Shown one piece after another: positions 31,400 to 40,337 of a stretch of DNA of 64,000 bases. Position numbers and translations under genes: made by a program. How positions within the stretch are numbered: position 1 is the stretch's first letter; every line of letters begins with the position of its first letter. The notes below the pieces were generated by a model. That model was not told the DNA's origin, did not search any database, and worked only from the letters and a program-made list of their open reading frames with translations. The stretch is from Thomasclavelia sp. (lineage in GTDB: Bacteria; Bacillota_I; Bacilli_A; Erysipelotrichales; Coprobacillaceae), in contig JAQVWN010000004.1 of the NCBI GenBank assembly GCA_028749475.1, positions 1 to 64,000 on the forward strand, in the 5' to 3' direction.

Positions 31400-33745
31400 A
31401 TGGACGAATTGGTTAAAACAAAAAGAATAGATATTTTAAAAGATAAAATGTTAAGTTCACCTAGATATGCATCTATTGAACAAGCAAGAATCATCACTCG
31501 TATTTATAAAGAAAATGAAGGTTTATCAATTCCTAAAAAAAGAGCCTTATCTTTAAAAGCTGCCCTTCAAGAACTAGAAATCAGTGTTGAAAAAGAAGAA
31601 CTAATTGTCGGTAACCGAACTAAAGGTGTTAGAGCCGGTGTTATCTTCCCAGAGAGTGGTTGTTCATGGGTAAATAAAGAATTTGAAACACTTCCGACTA
31701 GACCCCAAGATAAATTCTTGGTTCATAAAGAAGATATTAAAGAATTTAGAGAAGAGATTTATCCTTTTTGGCAAGGCCATACTTTGGAAGATGTTATTAA
31801 AGAGAGATGTGGAACACAAATTGAAGAGATATCTAAAGTAGTAAAGATTAATCAAAAAGATCATGCTCAAGGACATATTTGTCCCGACTCAGCTTTATGG
31901 CTAAAACTTGGACCTAAAGGTTTAAAAGAAAAAGCTCAAAATAAACTTAAAACATGTAGTGAAGATAAAAAAGAATTTTATGAATGTACAATTATTGCCT
32001 TAGATGGTGTTTGTGATTTTATGATGAGATATCATGACTATATTATTAATATGCCAAAAACAGATGATAATGAATCTTTAATGGAAGTAGCGAGTATTTG
32101 TGAGAACCTTGCAAGTAGACCACCAGAAACATTCCATGAAGCAGTTCAATCATTATGGTTTCTATTTACTGTTCTACATATGGAATCTAATGCATCATCT
32201 TTTTCTCCAGGAAGAATGGATAGATATTTATATCCATTCTATCAACATGATAAAGAAAAAGGCATAATCGATGATCAAAAAGCTTTAGAAATATTGGAAT
32301 GCTTATGGTTAAAATTTAATCAAATTGTCTATCTAAGAAATCAAAATAGTGCTAAGTATTTTGCGGGTTTCCCAATTGGATTTAATATTGCTATTGGTGG
32401 TGAGGATGAAGATGGTAATGATACTTATAATGAATTATCATTATTATGTTTAAAGGCTCAATATCATTTAGGTTTACCTCAACCAAACTTATCTGTAAGA
32501 CTAAATAAAAATAGTTCTCATGAACTTATGCAAGAAGCTATTAAAGTTGTAGCAAAAGGAAGTGGGATGCCTCAATTCTTTAATGATGAAGCAATAATAA
32601 ATACTCTTCATGATGATCTAGATATTGAAATGCAAGATGCTAGAGACTATGCCATAGTGGGATGTGTTGAACTAACAACTCATGGAAATAATCTAGGTTG
32701 GTCAGATGCTGCTATGTTCAATCTTAATAAAGCCCTAGAACTTACATTAAACAATGGCTATTGTTTAATTACTAATAAACAAATCGGTTTAGATTTAGGT
32801 AACATTGAAACCTATCAAACTTTTGAAGATTTAGAAAAAGCTTTTAAAAAACAAATAGATTATTTTATTCAACAAATGATGGATACAGAGATCTATGTTG
32901 AAAAAGCTCATCAAGAATGTTTGCCAACCGCTTTTCTTTCAACAGTTATTGATGATTGTTTAGATAAAGGATTAGATGTTACAGCCGGTGGGGCTAAATA
33001 TAATCTCTCCGGAATTCAAATGATTCAAATAGCTAATCTTGCTGATTCACTAGCTGCTATTAAAAAACTAGTCTTTGATGATAAAGAAATTACATCTCAT
33101 GAATTATTAGAATCATTAAAGAGTGATTTCAAAGGTCATGAAATCACTCAAACAATGTTACTAAATAAAGTTCCTAAATATGGAAATGATGTTAAATGGG
33201 TTGATGAATTAGGTGCTAACTGGGCACGATACTTTAGAAATAAAATGGACAAATATACTAACTATCGAGGTGGTAAATATCATACTGGTATGTATACTGT
33301 TTCTGCTCATGTTCCAATGGGTGAAAATGTTGGTGCTTCCCCCGATGGGAGAAATGCTTTAACTCCTCTAGCTGATGGTGGTATGTCACCAGTATATGGT
33401 CGAGACTTAAAAGGACCAACGGCTGTCTTAAAATCCGTATCTAGATTAGACGATTATTTAACTACTAATGGTGGTTTGCTTAATATGAAATTTTTACCAT
33501 CATTCTTTAACACTCAAACTGGAATGGATAAATTTGAAACATTCTTAAGAGCGTTTGTCGATTTAGAGATACCACATATTCAATTCAATGTTGTAAGAAA
33601 AGAAGACTTACTTGATGCTAAGATTCATCCTGAACTTCATAAATCATTAACTATTCGGGTGGCTGGATATACCGCTTATTTTGTAGAACTAGCTGGTAAA
33701 CTCCAAGATGAAATAATTGAAAGAACGACATATGAAGACATCTAA
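31400..33745 (+). CDS. Glycyl radical enzyme, PflD/YbiW type (candidate 1,5-anhydroglucitol-6-phosphate lyase)
   Basis: The 781-residue enzyme has the active-site cysteine Cys422 in AIVGCVELTTHGNNLGW, with Glu424 as in GRE eliminases, and the glycyl radical site Gly756 in RVAGYTAYF. The CxE pair excludes pyruvate formate-lyase, which has two adjacent cysteines. The GCVELTTHGNNLGW signature and the activase and FSA-like aldolase behind it match the PflD/YbiW group, recently described as cleaving 1,5-anhydroglucitol-6-phosphate to 1-deoxyfructose-6-phosphate (from memory). The radical is oxygen-sensitive, consistent with an anaerobe. The start overlaps nothing and has GGGAG. Another dehydratase function remains possible. 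Confidence 0.85.
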   Translation: MDELVKTKRIDILKDKMLSSPRYASIEQARIITRIYKENEGLSIPKKRALSLKAALQELEISVEKEELIVGNRTKGVRAGVIFPESGCSWVNKEFETLPTRPQDKFLVHKEDIKEFREEIYPFWQGHTLEDVIKERCGTQIEEISKVVKINQKDHAQGHICPDSALWLKLGPKGLKEKAQNKLKTCSEDKKEFYECTIIALDGVCDFMMRYHDYIINMPKTDDNESLMEVASICENLASRPPETFHEAVQSLWFLFTVLHMESNASSFSPGRMDRYLYPFYQHDKEKGIIDDQKALEILECLWLKFNQIVYLRNQNSAKYFAGFPIGFNIAIGGEDEDGNDTYNELSLLCLKAQYHLGLPQPNLSVRLNKNSSHELMQEAIKVVAKGSGMPQFFNDEAIINTLHDDLDIEMQDARDYAIVGCVELTTHGNNLGWSDAAMFNLNKALELTLNNGYCLITNKQIGLDLGNIETYQTFEDLEKAFKKQIDYFIQQMMDTEIYVEKAHQECLPTAFLSTVIDDCLDKGLDVTAGGAKYNLSGIQMIQIANLADSLAAIKKLVFDDKEITSHELLESLKSDFKGHEITQTMLLNKVPKYGNDVKWVDELGANWARYFRNKMDKYTNYRGGKYHTGMYTVSAHVPMGENVGASPDGRNALTPLADGGMSPVYGRDLKGPTAVLKSVSRLDDYLTTNGGLLNMKFLPSFFNTQTGMDKFETFLRAFVDLEIPHIQFNVVRKEDLLDAKIHPELHKSLTIRVAGYTAYFVELAGKLQDEIIERTTYEDI

Positions 33746-34652
33746 AGTTTTAGTCTTTGATATTAAAAGATTTGCAGTTCATGATGGTCATGGTCTTAGA
33801 ACAACAGTATTCTTTAAAGGATGTCCACTTAGATGTAAATGGTGTCAAAATCCCGAAGGACTATCAACTAGTAGACAAGTAATCTATTTTAAAAATTCTT
33901 GTATTCATTGTAAAAGATGTGAAGAGGCTTCTTCAAGTAACCAAATGATTTATCAAAACAATCGACCAATCTTTAATAGGAATTATGAGGGAGACTTTGA
34001 TAATTTAGTAAAAGCCTGTCCTTCAACAGCGATAAGATATGATAGTGAATTTTATGAAATTGATACTTTAATTGAAAAGATTAAAGAAGACAAAGTGTTT
34101 TATCGAGAAGAGGGAGGCGTAACTTTCTCTGGCGGAGAACCATTTCTACAGGGAGATAAACTGATCGAAATATTAAAAAGATGTAAAAAAGAAAATATTA
34201 AAACAGCGATTGAAACTTCTTTTTATACATCTTATGACTTAATAGAAAAAGCTTTACCTTACTTAGATCTTATTTATATTGATTTAAAGATTTATGATGA
34301 AAAGAAACATCAACAATATACAGGTGTATCATCAAACTTAATTAAGGAAAATATCTCTAAAATATTAAAGAGTAATAGTAAAGATAAAGTAATTATTAGA
34401 ACCCCTCTAATTCCAAATATCACAGCTACTAAAGACAATATTGAAAAGATATCTAAGTTTATAGTTAGTCAGTATCATAGTGTTCACTATGAACTACTAA
34501 ACTATAATCCTCTAGCTTCATCCAAATATGAATTAGTGGAATTAGAATTTGAATTAGATAAAGATTATAAGATGTTTACAAGTAATCAAATGCAAGAGTT
34601 TTATGATATTGCTACTACTTGTGGAATCAAAAATTTAATAAAAGAAAATTAG
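33732..34652 (+). CDS. Glycyl-radical enzyme activase (radical SAM)
   Basis: The 306-residue enzyme uses SAM and a [4Fe-4S] cluster to place the glycyl radical on the preceding enzyme. The radical SAM motif is GCPLRCKWCQNPEG (Cx3Cx2C, about residues 30-43). An inserted ferredoxin-like segment follows, with CIHCKRC and a later ACPSTA, typical of GRE activases of the eliminase group. GVTFSGGEPFLQ is the SAM-binding GGEP loop. I start at ATG 33732, overlapping the upstream gene by 14 bases; the frame could also begin at TTG 33717. Overlap indicates translational coupling. Confidence 0.92.
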   Translation: MKTSKVLVFDIKRFAVHDGHGLRTTVFFKGCPLRCKWCQNPEGLSTSRQVIYFKNSCIHCKRCEEASSSNQMIYQNNRPIFNRNYEGDFDNLVKACPSTAIRYDSEFYEIDTLIEKIKEDKVFYREEGGVTFSGGEPFLQGDKLIEILKRCKKENIKTAIETSFYTSYDLIEKALPYLDLIYIDLKIYDEKKHQQYTGVSSNLIKENISKILKSNSKDKVIIRTPLIPNITATKDNIEKISKFIVSQYHSVHYELLNYNPLASSKYELVELEFELDKDYKMFTSNQMQEFYDIATTCGIKNLIKEN

Positions 34653-34663
34653 GAGAAAATAAA

Positions 34664-35344
34664 ATGGAATTTATAATTGATACAGTTAATTTAGAAGATA
34701 TTAAAGAAGCAGTAGAATATATGCCAATCAGTGGTGTAACATCAAATCCCTCAATTGTTAAAAAAACAGCCCCAAAAGATTTCTTTAATCATATGAGAGA
34801 AGTAAGAAAGATTATTGGGAAAGAAAGATCATTACATGTTCAAGTTATTTCTTTAACAGCTGATGAAATTGTTGAAGAAGCTCATCGAATTGTTAAAGAA
34901 ATTGATAAGGAAGTATATATCAAAGTTCCTGTATCTTATGAAGGTGTTAAAGCCATTAAAATCTTAAAAGCGGAAGGAATAAATGTGACAGCTACAGCAG
35001 TATATGATTTAATGCAAGCGTACATGGCTTTAGCAGCTGGAGCTGACTTTATTGCCCCTTATGTTAATCGAATTGGTAACTTAGGTAGTGATCCATTTGA
35101 ATTAATATCTAGTCTACAAACTAGAATAGAAAACGATGGTTATGATTGTAAAATCTTGGCTGCTTCATTTAAAGGTGTTCAACAAGTTAAAGATGCATTT
35201 AACTATGGCGCAGAAACTATCACAGCCCCAGTAGAAATCTTAAAACAAATTTTTGCAAATCCAAATATTGATAAAGCAGTTACAGACTTTAATAAAGATT
35301 GGTACTCTGTTTATGGAGAAGGAAAAGGTATTTGCGATTTATAA
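34664..35344 (+). CDS. Fructose-6-phosphate-aldolase-like transaldolase
   Basis: The 226-residue barrel enzyme belongs to the short transaldolase/FSA subfamily. Its Schiff-base lysine is Lys87 in EVYIKVPVS. MPISGVTSNPSIVKK near the N terminus and TATAVYDLMQAYMALAAGAD after the lysine are family hallmarks. In the proposed pathway it would split 1-deoxyfructose-6-phosphate into hydroxyacetone and glyceraldehyde-3-phosphate. ATG 34664 has AGGAG nine bases upstream; earlier starts fall inside the activase. It is the last gene of the DeoR-controlled operon. Confidence 0.88.
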   Translation: MEFIIDTVNLEDIKEAVEYMPISGVTSNPSIVKKTAPKDFFNHMREVRKIIGKERSLHVQVISLTADEIVEEAHRIVKEIDKEVYIKVPVSYEGVKAIKILKAEGINVTATAVYDLMQAYMALAAGADFIAPYVNRIGNLGSDPFELISSLQTRIENDGYDCKILAASFKGVQQVKDAFNYGAETITAPVEILKQIFANPNIDKAVTDFNKDWYSVYGEGKGICDL

Positions 35345-35358
35345 ATATTAAAGATTAT

Positions 35359-35390
35359 AGGTCTTATACATAAATGTATAAGACCTTTTT
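35359..35390 (+). terminator. Intrinsic terminator of the glycyl-radical operon
   Basis: A perfect 13-bp stem (35359-35371 with 35374-35386) is followed by T residues. Confidence 0.9.
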
Positions 35391-35432
35391 AATTAATTGC
35401 ATAAAATTGAAAATAATTTGTTTTTGAGAACA

Positions 35433-35460
35433 TTGTAAATACTATTTATTTCCATATAAT
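35433..35460 (+). promoter_or_regulatory. Promoter in the 35.4 kb intergenic region
   Basis: TTGTAA (35433-35438), a 16-bp spacer and a consensus TATAAT (35455-35460). A start near 35467 would leave about 185 bases of untranslated leader before the next gene. Confidence 0.55.
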
Positions 35461-35466
35461 TAAAGT

Positions 35467-35566
35467 ATAAAGTAAAGTTTATATATTTTACTAATCACAT
35501 AATACAAGTCAACAAGAATTATTAGATAAGAATTAGAAAGAATACGAAGTATTCCTTCTTTCTTTT
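35467..35566 (+). ncRNA. Candidate small RNA or attenuator leader
   Basis: The interval between the promoter and the hairpin at 35535-35559 could be a discrete RNA of about 100 bases. The hairpin is AGAA-A-GAATAC, loop GAA, GTATTC-C-TTCT with one mismatch, followed by TTCTTTT. No start codon lies inside. If the hairpin is conditional it would be an attenuator for the gene at 35653. Confidence 0.4.
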
Positions 35567-35652
35567 ACCTAAATATTCATATCTATTAAAGGAGTTAATA
35601 ATAACTAATCTTTTAATATAACTAAAGTGTTTTACTAAAAAGGAGGGAAGAT

Positions 35653-36135
35653 ATGATAAATGAAGTAAAAGCCTGTGTTGATGCCAAGATAAATTACATT
35701 GATCAATACTATGAAGTACCTAATGATTTAAAAGAAGAATTAGATATCTTTACAAATGATGTTAACATCCTCGGGGAAAAATGTACTAGTGCCACGCAAT
35801 TTGAGGAACTATTTGTATCTGAAGGTCTATCAAATCAATTCGCTGCTTTTTTTACAAAACTTAAACCAAAACAAGTTAAAATGACCAAAGAACAAAAAAA
35901 GGATTCAGTAAGAATTGCTAAAGATATCCTTAAAGAAAGTAAAGATGAATTAATTCAAGATGAATTAGAAAGAGGTACTTATCAGGCTAAGAGGGCTGCT
36001 GAAAGAACTGTAATGGAAAAAACTAAAGAAGAAATGATTGAAAATGATACTTTTGATGATTTTACTAGAGCATCTAATAATGTTGAGATTCTAGAATCAA
36101 TTGGAAATTTCTTTAAAAAGAAGATTAAAAAATAA
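35653..36135 (+). CDS. Hypothetical coiled-coil protein
   Basis: The 160-residue protein follows AAGGAGGG. The N-terminal half is acidic and folded-looking (YIDQYYEVPNDLKEELDIFTND). The C-terminal half is a continuous charged helix (KEQKKDSVRIAKDILKESKD...ERGTYQAKRAAERTVME) ending in a lysine cluster. It has no membrane span or signal. It is followed after about 65 bases by a lipoprotein gene without an intervening terminator. I do not recognise the family. Confidence 0.65.
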   Translation: MINEVKACVDAKINYIDQYYEVPNDLKEELDIFTNDVNILGEKCTSATQFEELFVSEGLSNQFAAFFTKLKPKQVKMTKEQKKDSVRIAKDILKESKDELIQDELERGTYQAKRAAERTVMEKTKEEMIENDTFDDFTRASNNVEILESIGNFFKKKIKK

Positions 36136-36199
36136 GGTAGGAACTTGCTTTTTATTATTTTGTCTAGTTATTTAAAATATTATGAAGGAGAATGTAAAA

Positions 36200-36649
36200 A
36201 TGAAAAAACTAGTAAGCGTTATGTTGATATGTCTACTAGCAGTATCTCTTGTTGGATGTGGAGGAGGATCATCTACTAAATCAGTTAAAGGTGGAGTTGT
36301 TAAAGCAAAAATACCTGAAGACTGGAGCCTCGTTGATGGGAAAACAATGAATGGTGCTAGTGGTGCTGATTATATTTGTAATTCAAAAAAATTTGAAGTT
36401 GGTGATCCTTACTTAAATATTGCTGAGTCATCTAAAGATATTGCTGATTTAAAAAGTACATTAAAAGGTGAAGCAACATACGGTAAATATTATGGTGAGT
36501 CTAAACTTGATAATGGTACATGGTATTTGGCTGAAAATGCTGGAACAGCTAAAATAGGGAAAAAAGTTATTTTTGTAGCTGGATATAAATGTGATTTTGA
36601 TAGTGATGAAGTAAAAGATATTTTAGGTAGTCTTGAATGGGTTAAATAA
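36200..36649 (+). CDS. Small lipoprotein (paralogue A)
   Basis: The 149-residue lipoprotein has a signal peptide MKKLVSVMLICLLAVSLVGC with the lipobox LVGC (Cys20). The mature domain carries IPEDWSLVDGKTMNGASGAD, DPYLNIAESS, YGKYYG and a C-terminal ILGSLEWVK. The gene at 41007 encodes a close paralogue along the whole length. ATG 36200 has GAAGGAG upstream; the ATG at 36182 overlaps that site and would break the signal peptide. No known domain is recognised; the PxDW...LDNGTWYLAE layout suggests a small beta-rich binding domain. Confidence 0.8.
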   Translation: MKKLVSVMLICLLAVSLVGCGGGSSTKSVKGGVVKAKIPEDWSLVDGKTMNGASGADYICNSKKFEVGDPYLNIAESSKDIADLKSTLKGEATYGKYYGESKLDNGTWYLAENAGTAKIGKKVIFVAGYKCDFDSDEVKDILGSLEWVK

Positions 36650-36693
36650 ATATCTAAGACAAATAATAAAAAAGGTGAGTATTATAAACTGAT

Positions 36694-36728
36694 AAAAGTA
36701 GCTATAAATAGCTACTTTTATTTTTATT
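36694..36728 (+). terminator. Intrinsic terminator after lipoprotein A
   Basis: AAAAGTAGCTA (36694-36704) and TAGCTACTTTT (36709-36719) form a perfect stem with loop TAAA, followed by ATTTTTATT. Confidence 0.88.
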
Positions 36729-36813
36729 AAAGCAATTAAATTATATCTTGCTAAATAGGAATATGTGCAATGAAATAATTATTAGGTTATAATTTAAGAA
36801 AGGGAAAGTTAAT

Positions 36814-38190
36814 ATGGAGAAAATTTCAAAAGAAAAACGGGCTATTATTGTTTACTCGCTGATCTTTGCTTATATCATTTCTTTTGTTTTTGATGGGCAA
36901 GTTACTCAAGCGATAAGTAATAGTATAGGATTTGAATTATCATATTTTTATTTATTAATGATGTTTTTTCATCTACTTGGTCTAATAGTTAGTCAAACAG
37001 GAATTATCAAGAATAAAGATGCTAACAAGGTTATGAAGGTGTGTATTATACCTTGTATAATCTTATCAATAATGTTTTGGATACCTTATCCAACCATTCA
37101 AATAATATCAATGGTCTTAGTGGCTTTTATTAGTGGTATTATGTTTTCTTCCTGGGGATATATGTATAAGTATTATATTGATAAAGATCGACGTTTTAGA
37201 GCAATAGGATATGCTTTAATAAATTCTAATATATTAATGGCCATTGCCTCTTTTGTTGCTTATTATGTTTCTCCTATATTTGGTTTTATTCTAGTTATTT
37301 TTTATTTAATGGTTGGTTACTTTTTTATTGATGATAACCAGAATGTTGAAGAAAGTAATACTGAATTAATGCCTCAAAATATGTTGATTCAATATATGGG
37401 TTTATTATTTATATTTATCTTTGTTATAACCATCGATTCTGGATTTATGTATAGTATTGTTAATCCTTCGTTTAAAGGAATTACTTATCTAACTAGTTGG
37501 TTTTGGGCAATACCTTATATTTGTGCTTTATTTGTTCTTATTAAAATTGGTAAAAGAAATAGCCCTATTGGTTATTTACATATTGCAATCGGACTTACAG
37601 CTATTGGTTTTATATTATTTATGTTATTAGATTTTTCTTCAATTAGTTATTTTATTGTTGATTCATTCTTATTGTTTGCTGCTGGAATATTAGATTTATT
37701 TTGGGTATGTGTAATTGGAGAATACTTAGATTATTATGAAAATCCAATTAGGATGTTTGCTTTAGGATTAGTGGCTAATGCTTTTGGGGTTGTAACAGGA
37801 AGTTATTTAAGTCGTTTTATAATTCAAATGAATCTAACTAAAGAACATATTGTAATTATTGCATTGGTAGTAATATGTATATCACTAATTATATTACCTT
37901 ATGTTATCAAACAATTAGAATTAATAATTGAAAATACTAAGTATATGAATACTTATAAACAAGAAACTAATCATCAACAACAATTTACTTTATCAAATAC
38001 CAAACCAGTAGAAAAATTAACTTCTCGAGAAGAAGAAATACTAGTATTAGTCTTAAGTGGTAAAACAAATGAAAATATCTCCGATGCACTTCATATATCG
38101 AAGAACACTGTTAGAACCCATATGCGAAATATCTTATCTAAATATGAAGTATCTAATAGAATAGAATTAATTAGTAAAGTATTAAGATAA
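36814..38190 (+). CDS. Polytopic membrane protein with C-terminal LuxR-type DNA-binding domain
   Basis: The 458-residue protein has about twelve hydrophobic spans over residues 1-375, arranged like a major-facilitator transporter, followed by a linker and a LuxR/GerE helix-turn-helix. The latter includes KLTSREEEILVLVLSGKTNE, then DALHISKNTVRTHMRNILSK (about residues 397-445). It is therefore a transcription factor anchored in the membrane, probably sensing an external or transported ligand directly. Similar fusions are known mainly from Eggerthella-type Actinobacteria. It is monocistronic and stands directly before a secreted/wall protein pair, which may be its target. ATG 36814 follows AAGGGAAAG. 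Confidence 0.85.
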   Translation: MEKISKEKRAIIVYSLIFAYIISFVFDGQVTQAISNSIGFELSYFYLLMMFFHLLGLIVSQTGIIKNKDANKVMKVCIIPCIILSIMFWIPYPTIQIISMVLVAFISGIMFSSWGYMYKYYIDKDRRFRAIGYALINSNILMAIASFVAYYVSPIFGFILVIFYLMVGYFFIDDNQNVEESNTELMPQNMLIQYMGLLFIFIFVITIDSGFMYSIVNPSFKGITYLTSWFWAIPYICALFVLIKIGKRNSPIGYLHIAIGLTAIGFILFMLLDFSSISYFIVDSFLLFAAGILDLFWVCVIGEYLDYYENPIRMFALGLVANAFGVVTGSYLSRFIIQMNLTKEHIVIIALVVICISLIILPYVIKQLELIIENTKYMNTYKQETNHQQQFTLSNTKPVEKLTSREEEILVLVLSGKTNENISDALHISKNTVRTHMRNILSKYEVSNRIELISKVLR

Positions 38191-38220
38191 AATCATCCCT
38201 AGGGATGATTTCTTTTATTT
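38190..38220 (+). terminator. Intrinsic terminator after the LuxR membrane regulator
   Basis: AAATCATCCCT is followed immediately by AGGGATGATTT (38190-38211) and a T-rich tail, overlapping the stop codon. Confidence 0.8.
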
Positions 38221-38266
38221 GCTCTTTTTTTATAATTAAGATACCAATAGAGAAAAGAGGGATAAT

Positions 38267-40336
38267 ATGAAAAGAAAAGTCGTTTCATTTCTACTTGCGT
38301 TTATTATGATATTTCAAGTAAGTTTATATCATGTAAATGCAATGTCAGAAACAACGGGAGATATCCAATTAAATGGATTCGAAAATCAAGCTAGCGATTT
38401 AGAAACATTTGAATATGTAGCTCCTGGAGACAACACAAAAACAGTTGCAGGGACTGTTAAAGCTTCTATGAATTCAAGTCAATATGTTGGTCAATTAATT
38501 GGTGCTGATGAAGAAGGCTCAGGTGGACAAAACATCTATTTCTATAAAGAAATAACACCTGGGACTTATGATTTTGAAGTAACAGTTAATGAAGGTTATA
38601 AACTAGATGAATTTAGGGTTGATGGTGTGGCTGCAACATTAACTTTAAAAGATCCAAGTATTAATAATGTTTATAAAATATCTATTAATGTTAGTGCTGA
38701 TAGTACTACATCAATCCAACCTACATTTGCACCTAGTGATGGGAATGATAATCCACCAATTAGCAGTGATTATACAATTACTACAACTTGTGGACCTAAT
38801 GGAGCTATTGAAAATAGTGCTCCTATCCTAAGTGTACAAGCTCATAATAATGTCTTTATTACCATTAGACCTGATTATGGATATGAAATAGAGAGTATCA
38901 TTATTGATAAAGGTCTACAAACTGCTCATACTTTAGATGAAACAGAATTAGAAAAAGTTAAATATAATAATGGAATTGAATTCACTAATGTGACAAGTGA
39001 TCATAGTGTTGAAATTACATTTAAAGCTCAAAGTGTAGCTCCTAAACCATTTGATAATTATCAAGGATTAACAGATAAAATAAATAATAAATTATTTGCT
39101 TACTCTAATATAAGTGATAATGAAATCGCTAAGGGTAAATTAATAAATGATTTATGGGATATATTAACTCATGAGTTTGAAGGAGCCTTTGCTAGTAAGG
39201 CAGCTTTAATTAGTGCTGTTAGTGTAAATGGAAGTGAAACACTTCCTAAAGATTCAAACGTATTAGATTTACCTTATTATTCATATGAAGTAACGTTAAC
39301 TAATTCAACAGTTATTAGTGGTAAAATATATTCTTTAGAAAATGATGAAATAATAATAAAATATGTTAAAGATCAAACAACTAAGTATCAAAAGGAAACG
39401 TTACATTATAATCAAAATGCTTTCCCAGCACCTAATTATGATGATTATAGTACAGTTGTTGATTATGATGATTATAAATCAATAGACCTTGGTGGAGCTT
39501 TTATTGAAGGAAGAACTGGTTTAACTGATTATTCTGTTTCATTCCACATTACTGCCGGTGATGGAGGATGTCAGTTAAGTATCTATAAACCAACTTTCCA
39601 AGGAGTAATCGCTAATCATACTGGTGAAGACAAAGTAGCTGCAGCTTGGGATTTTGGGAATATGCCATTTGTTGTATTTAATAATACAACTAAAGATAAT
39701 CCTTTTGTCTTAAAGACATATTTTGGATATACGCAAATTACTTTTAATCCTCAAATTGAGGGAACAGTAATTAATAGTATCTCAACTTCATTACCTAGTA
39801 ACGCTGTTTCAACAAGTGGAAAAACTATTACTTTCCATTCAAATTATTATGATTCAGTATTAGTAAAAGTAAACTATACATTTAATGGTGTCGATAAAGT
39901 TGGTTATGTCTTAATTCAAAGACTGGGAATTGATATTCAAGAATATACAAAACAAGGGAACCAGACCATTGGACGAACAAACCATGGAACTCAACCAGGT
40001 GTTGAATTTAATTGGGATAATAATGATTGTGTTATTTATGGTACTTATTACTATCCAACTTCTCAAACTTCACAGGTGGATTTATATTGTACATATACAT
40101 GGAGTGATGGAACAGTTACAACATCATTACTAAATGAAAGTACTTATATTAAAACCGGTGAAATGGATAACCTTACAAGTACTGATGACTTTGTATTATA
40201 TAAGGGATCTCAAGCAAATAAACCAGTTAAGATTTCAGTAATTGCAGTTCAAAAAGATGCATTTGGAGATAATACATTTAAAGGTGCTAAATTTGGATCT
40301 GGAGCTGGAGTTACTTGGACTAAAGGAGAACAATAA
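38267..40336 (+). CDS. Secreted beta-rich surface protein without wall anchor
   Basis: The 689-residue protein has a signal peptide (about 1-26, LLAFIMIFQVSLYHVNA). Its modules show TPGTYDFEVTVNEGYKLDEF and VFITIRPDYGYEIESIIIDK, the pattern of bacterial repeats with a GYxLxxxxxxG turn. A longer C-terminal region is rich in Thr, Tyr and Asn. No hydrophobic C-terminal span or basic tail is present, so it is released or held by another protein. The next gene begins one base after its stop and encodes a small wall-anchored partner, suggesting the pair works as a unit. ATG 38267 has GAGGG upstream. Confidence 0.78.
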   Translation: MKRKVVSFLLAFIMIFQVSLYHVNAMSETTGDIQLNGFENQASDLETFEYVAPGDNTKTVAGTVKASMNSSQYVGQLIGADEEGSGGQNIYFYKEITPGTYDFEVTVNEGYKLDEFRVDGVAATLTLKDPSINNVYKISINVSADSTTSIQPTFAPSDGNDNPPISSDYTITTTCGPNGAIENSAPILSVQAHNNVFITIRPDYGYEIESIIIDKGLQTAHTLDETELEKVKYNNGIEFTNVTSDHSVEITFKAQSVAPKPFDNYQGLTDKINNKLFAYSNISDNEIAKGKLINDLWDILTHEFEGAFASKAALISAVSVNGSETLPKDSNVLDLPYYSYEVTLTNSTVISGKIYSLENDEIIIKYVKDQTTKYQKETLHYNQNAFPAPNYDDYSTVVDYDDYKSIDLGGAFIEGRTGLTDYSVSFHITAGDGGCQLSIYKPTFQGVIANHTGEDKVAAAWDFGNMPFVVFNNTTKDNPFVLKTYFGYTQITFNPQIEGTVINSISTSLPSNAVSTSGKTITFHSNYYDSVLVKVNYTFNGVDKVGYVLIQRLGIDIQEYTKQGNQTIGRTNHGTQPGVEFNWDNNDCVIYGTYYYPTSQTSQVDLYCTYTWSDGTVTTSLLNESTYIKTGEMDNLTSTDDFVLYKGSQANKPVKISVIAVQKDAFGDNTFKGAKFGSGAGVTWTKGEQ

Positions 40337-40337
40337 T

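Larger units (their letters stand above)
35391..35652 (+). other. Long intergenic region with its own promoter and hairpin
   Basis: Between the transaldolase and the next gene lie just over 300 bases without a coding sequence. After the operon terminator come a promoter (35433-35460), about 75 bases of AT-rich sequence without any ATG, a terminator-like hairpin (35535-35566) and a final AT-rich stretch ending in AAGGAGGG before ATG 35653. Confidence 0.6.

Noticed and set aside
39930-40133. A second plus-strand frame inside the secreted protein gene
   Set aside because: It overlaps a well-supported coding sequence, and its composition looks like an out-of-frame reading.
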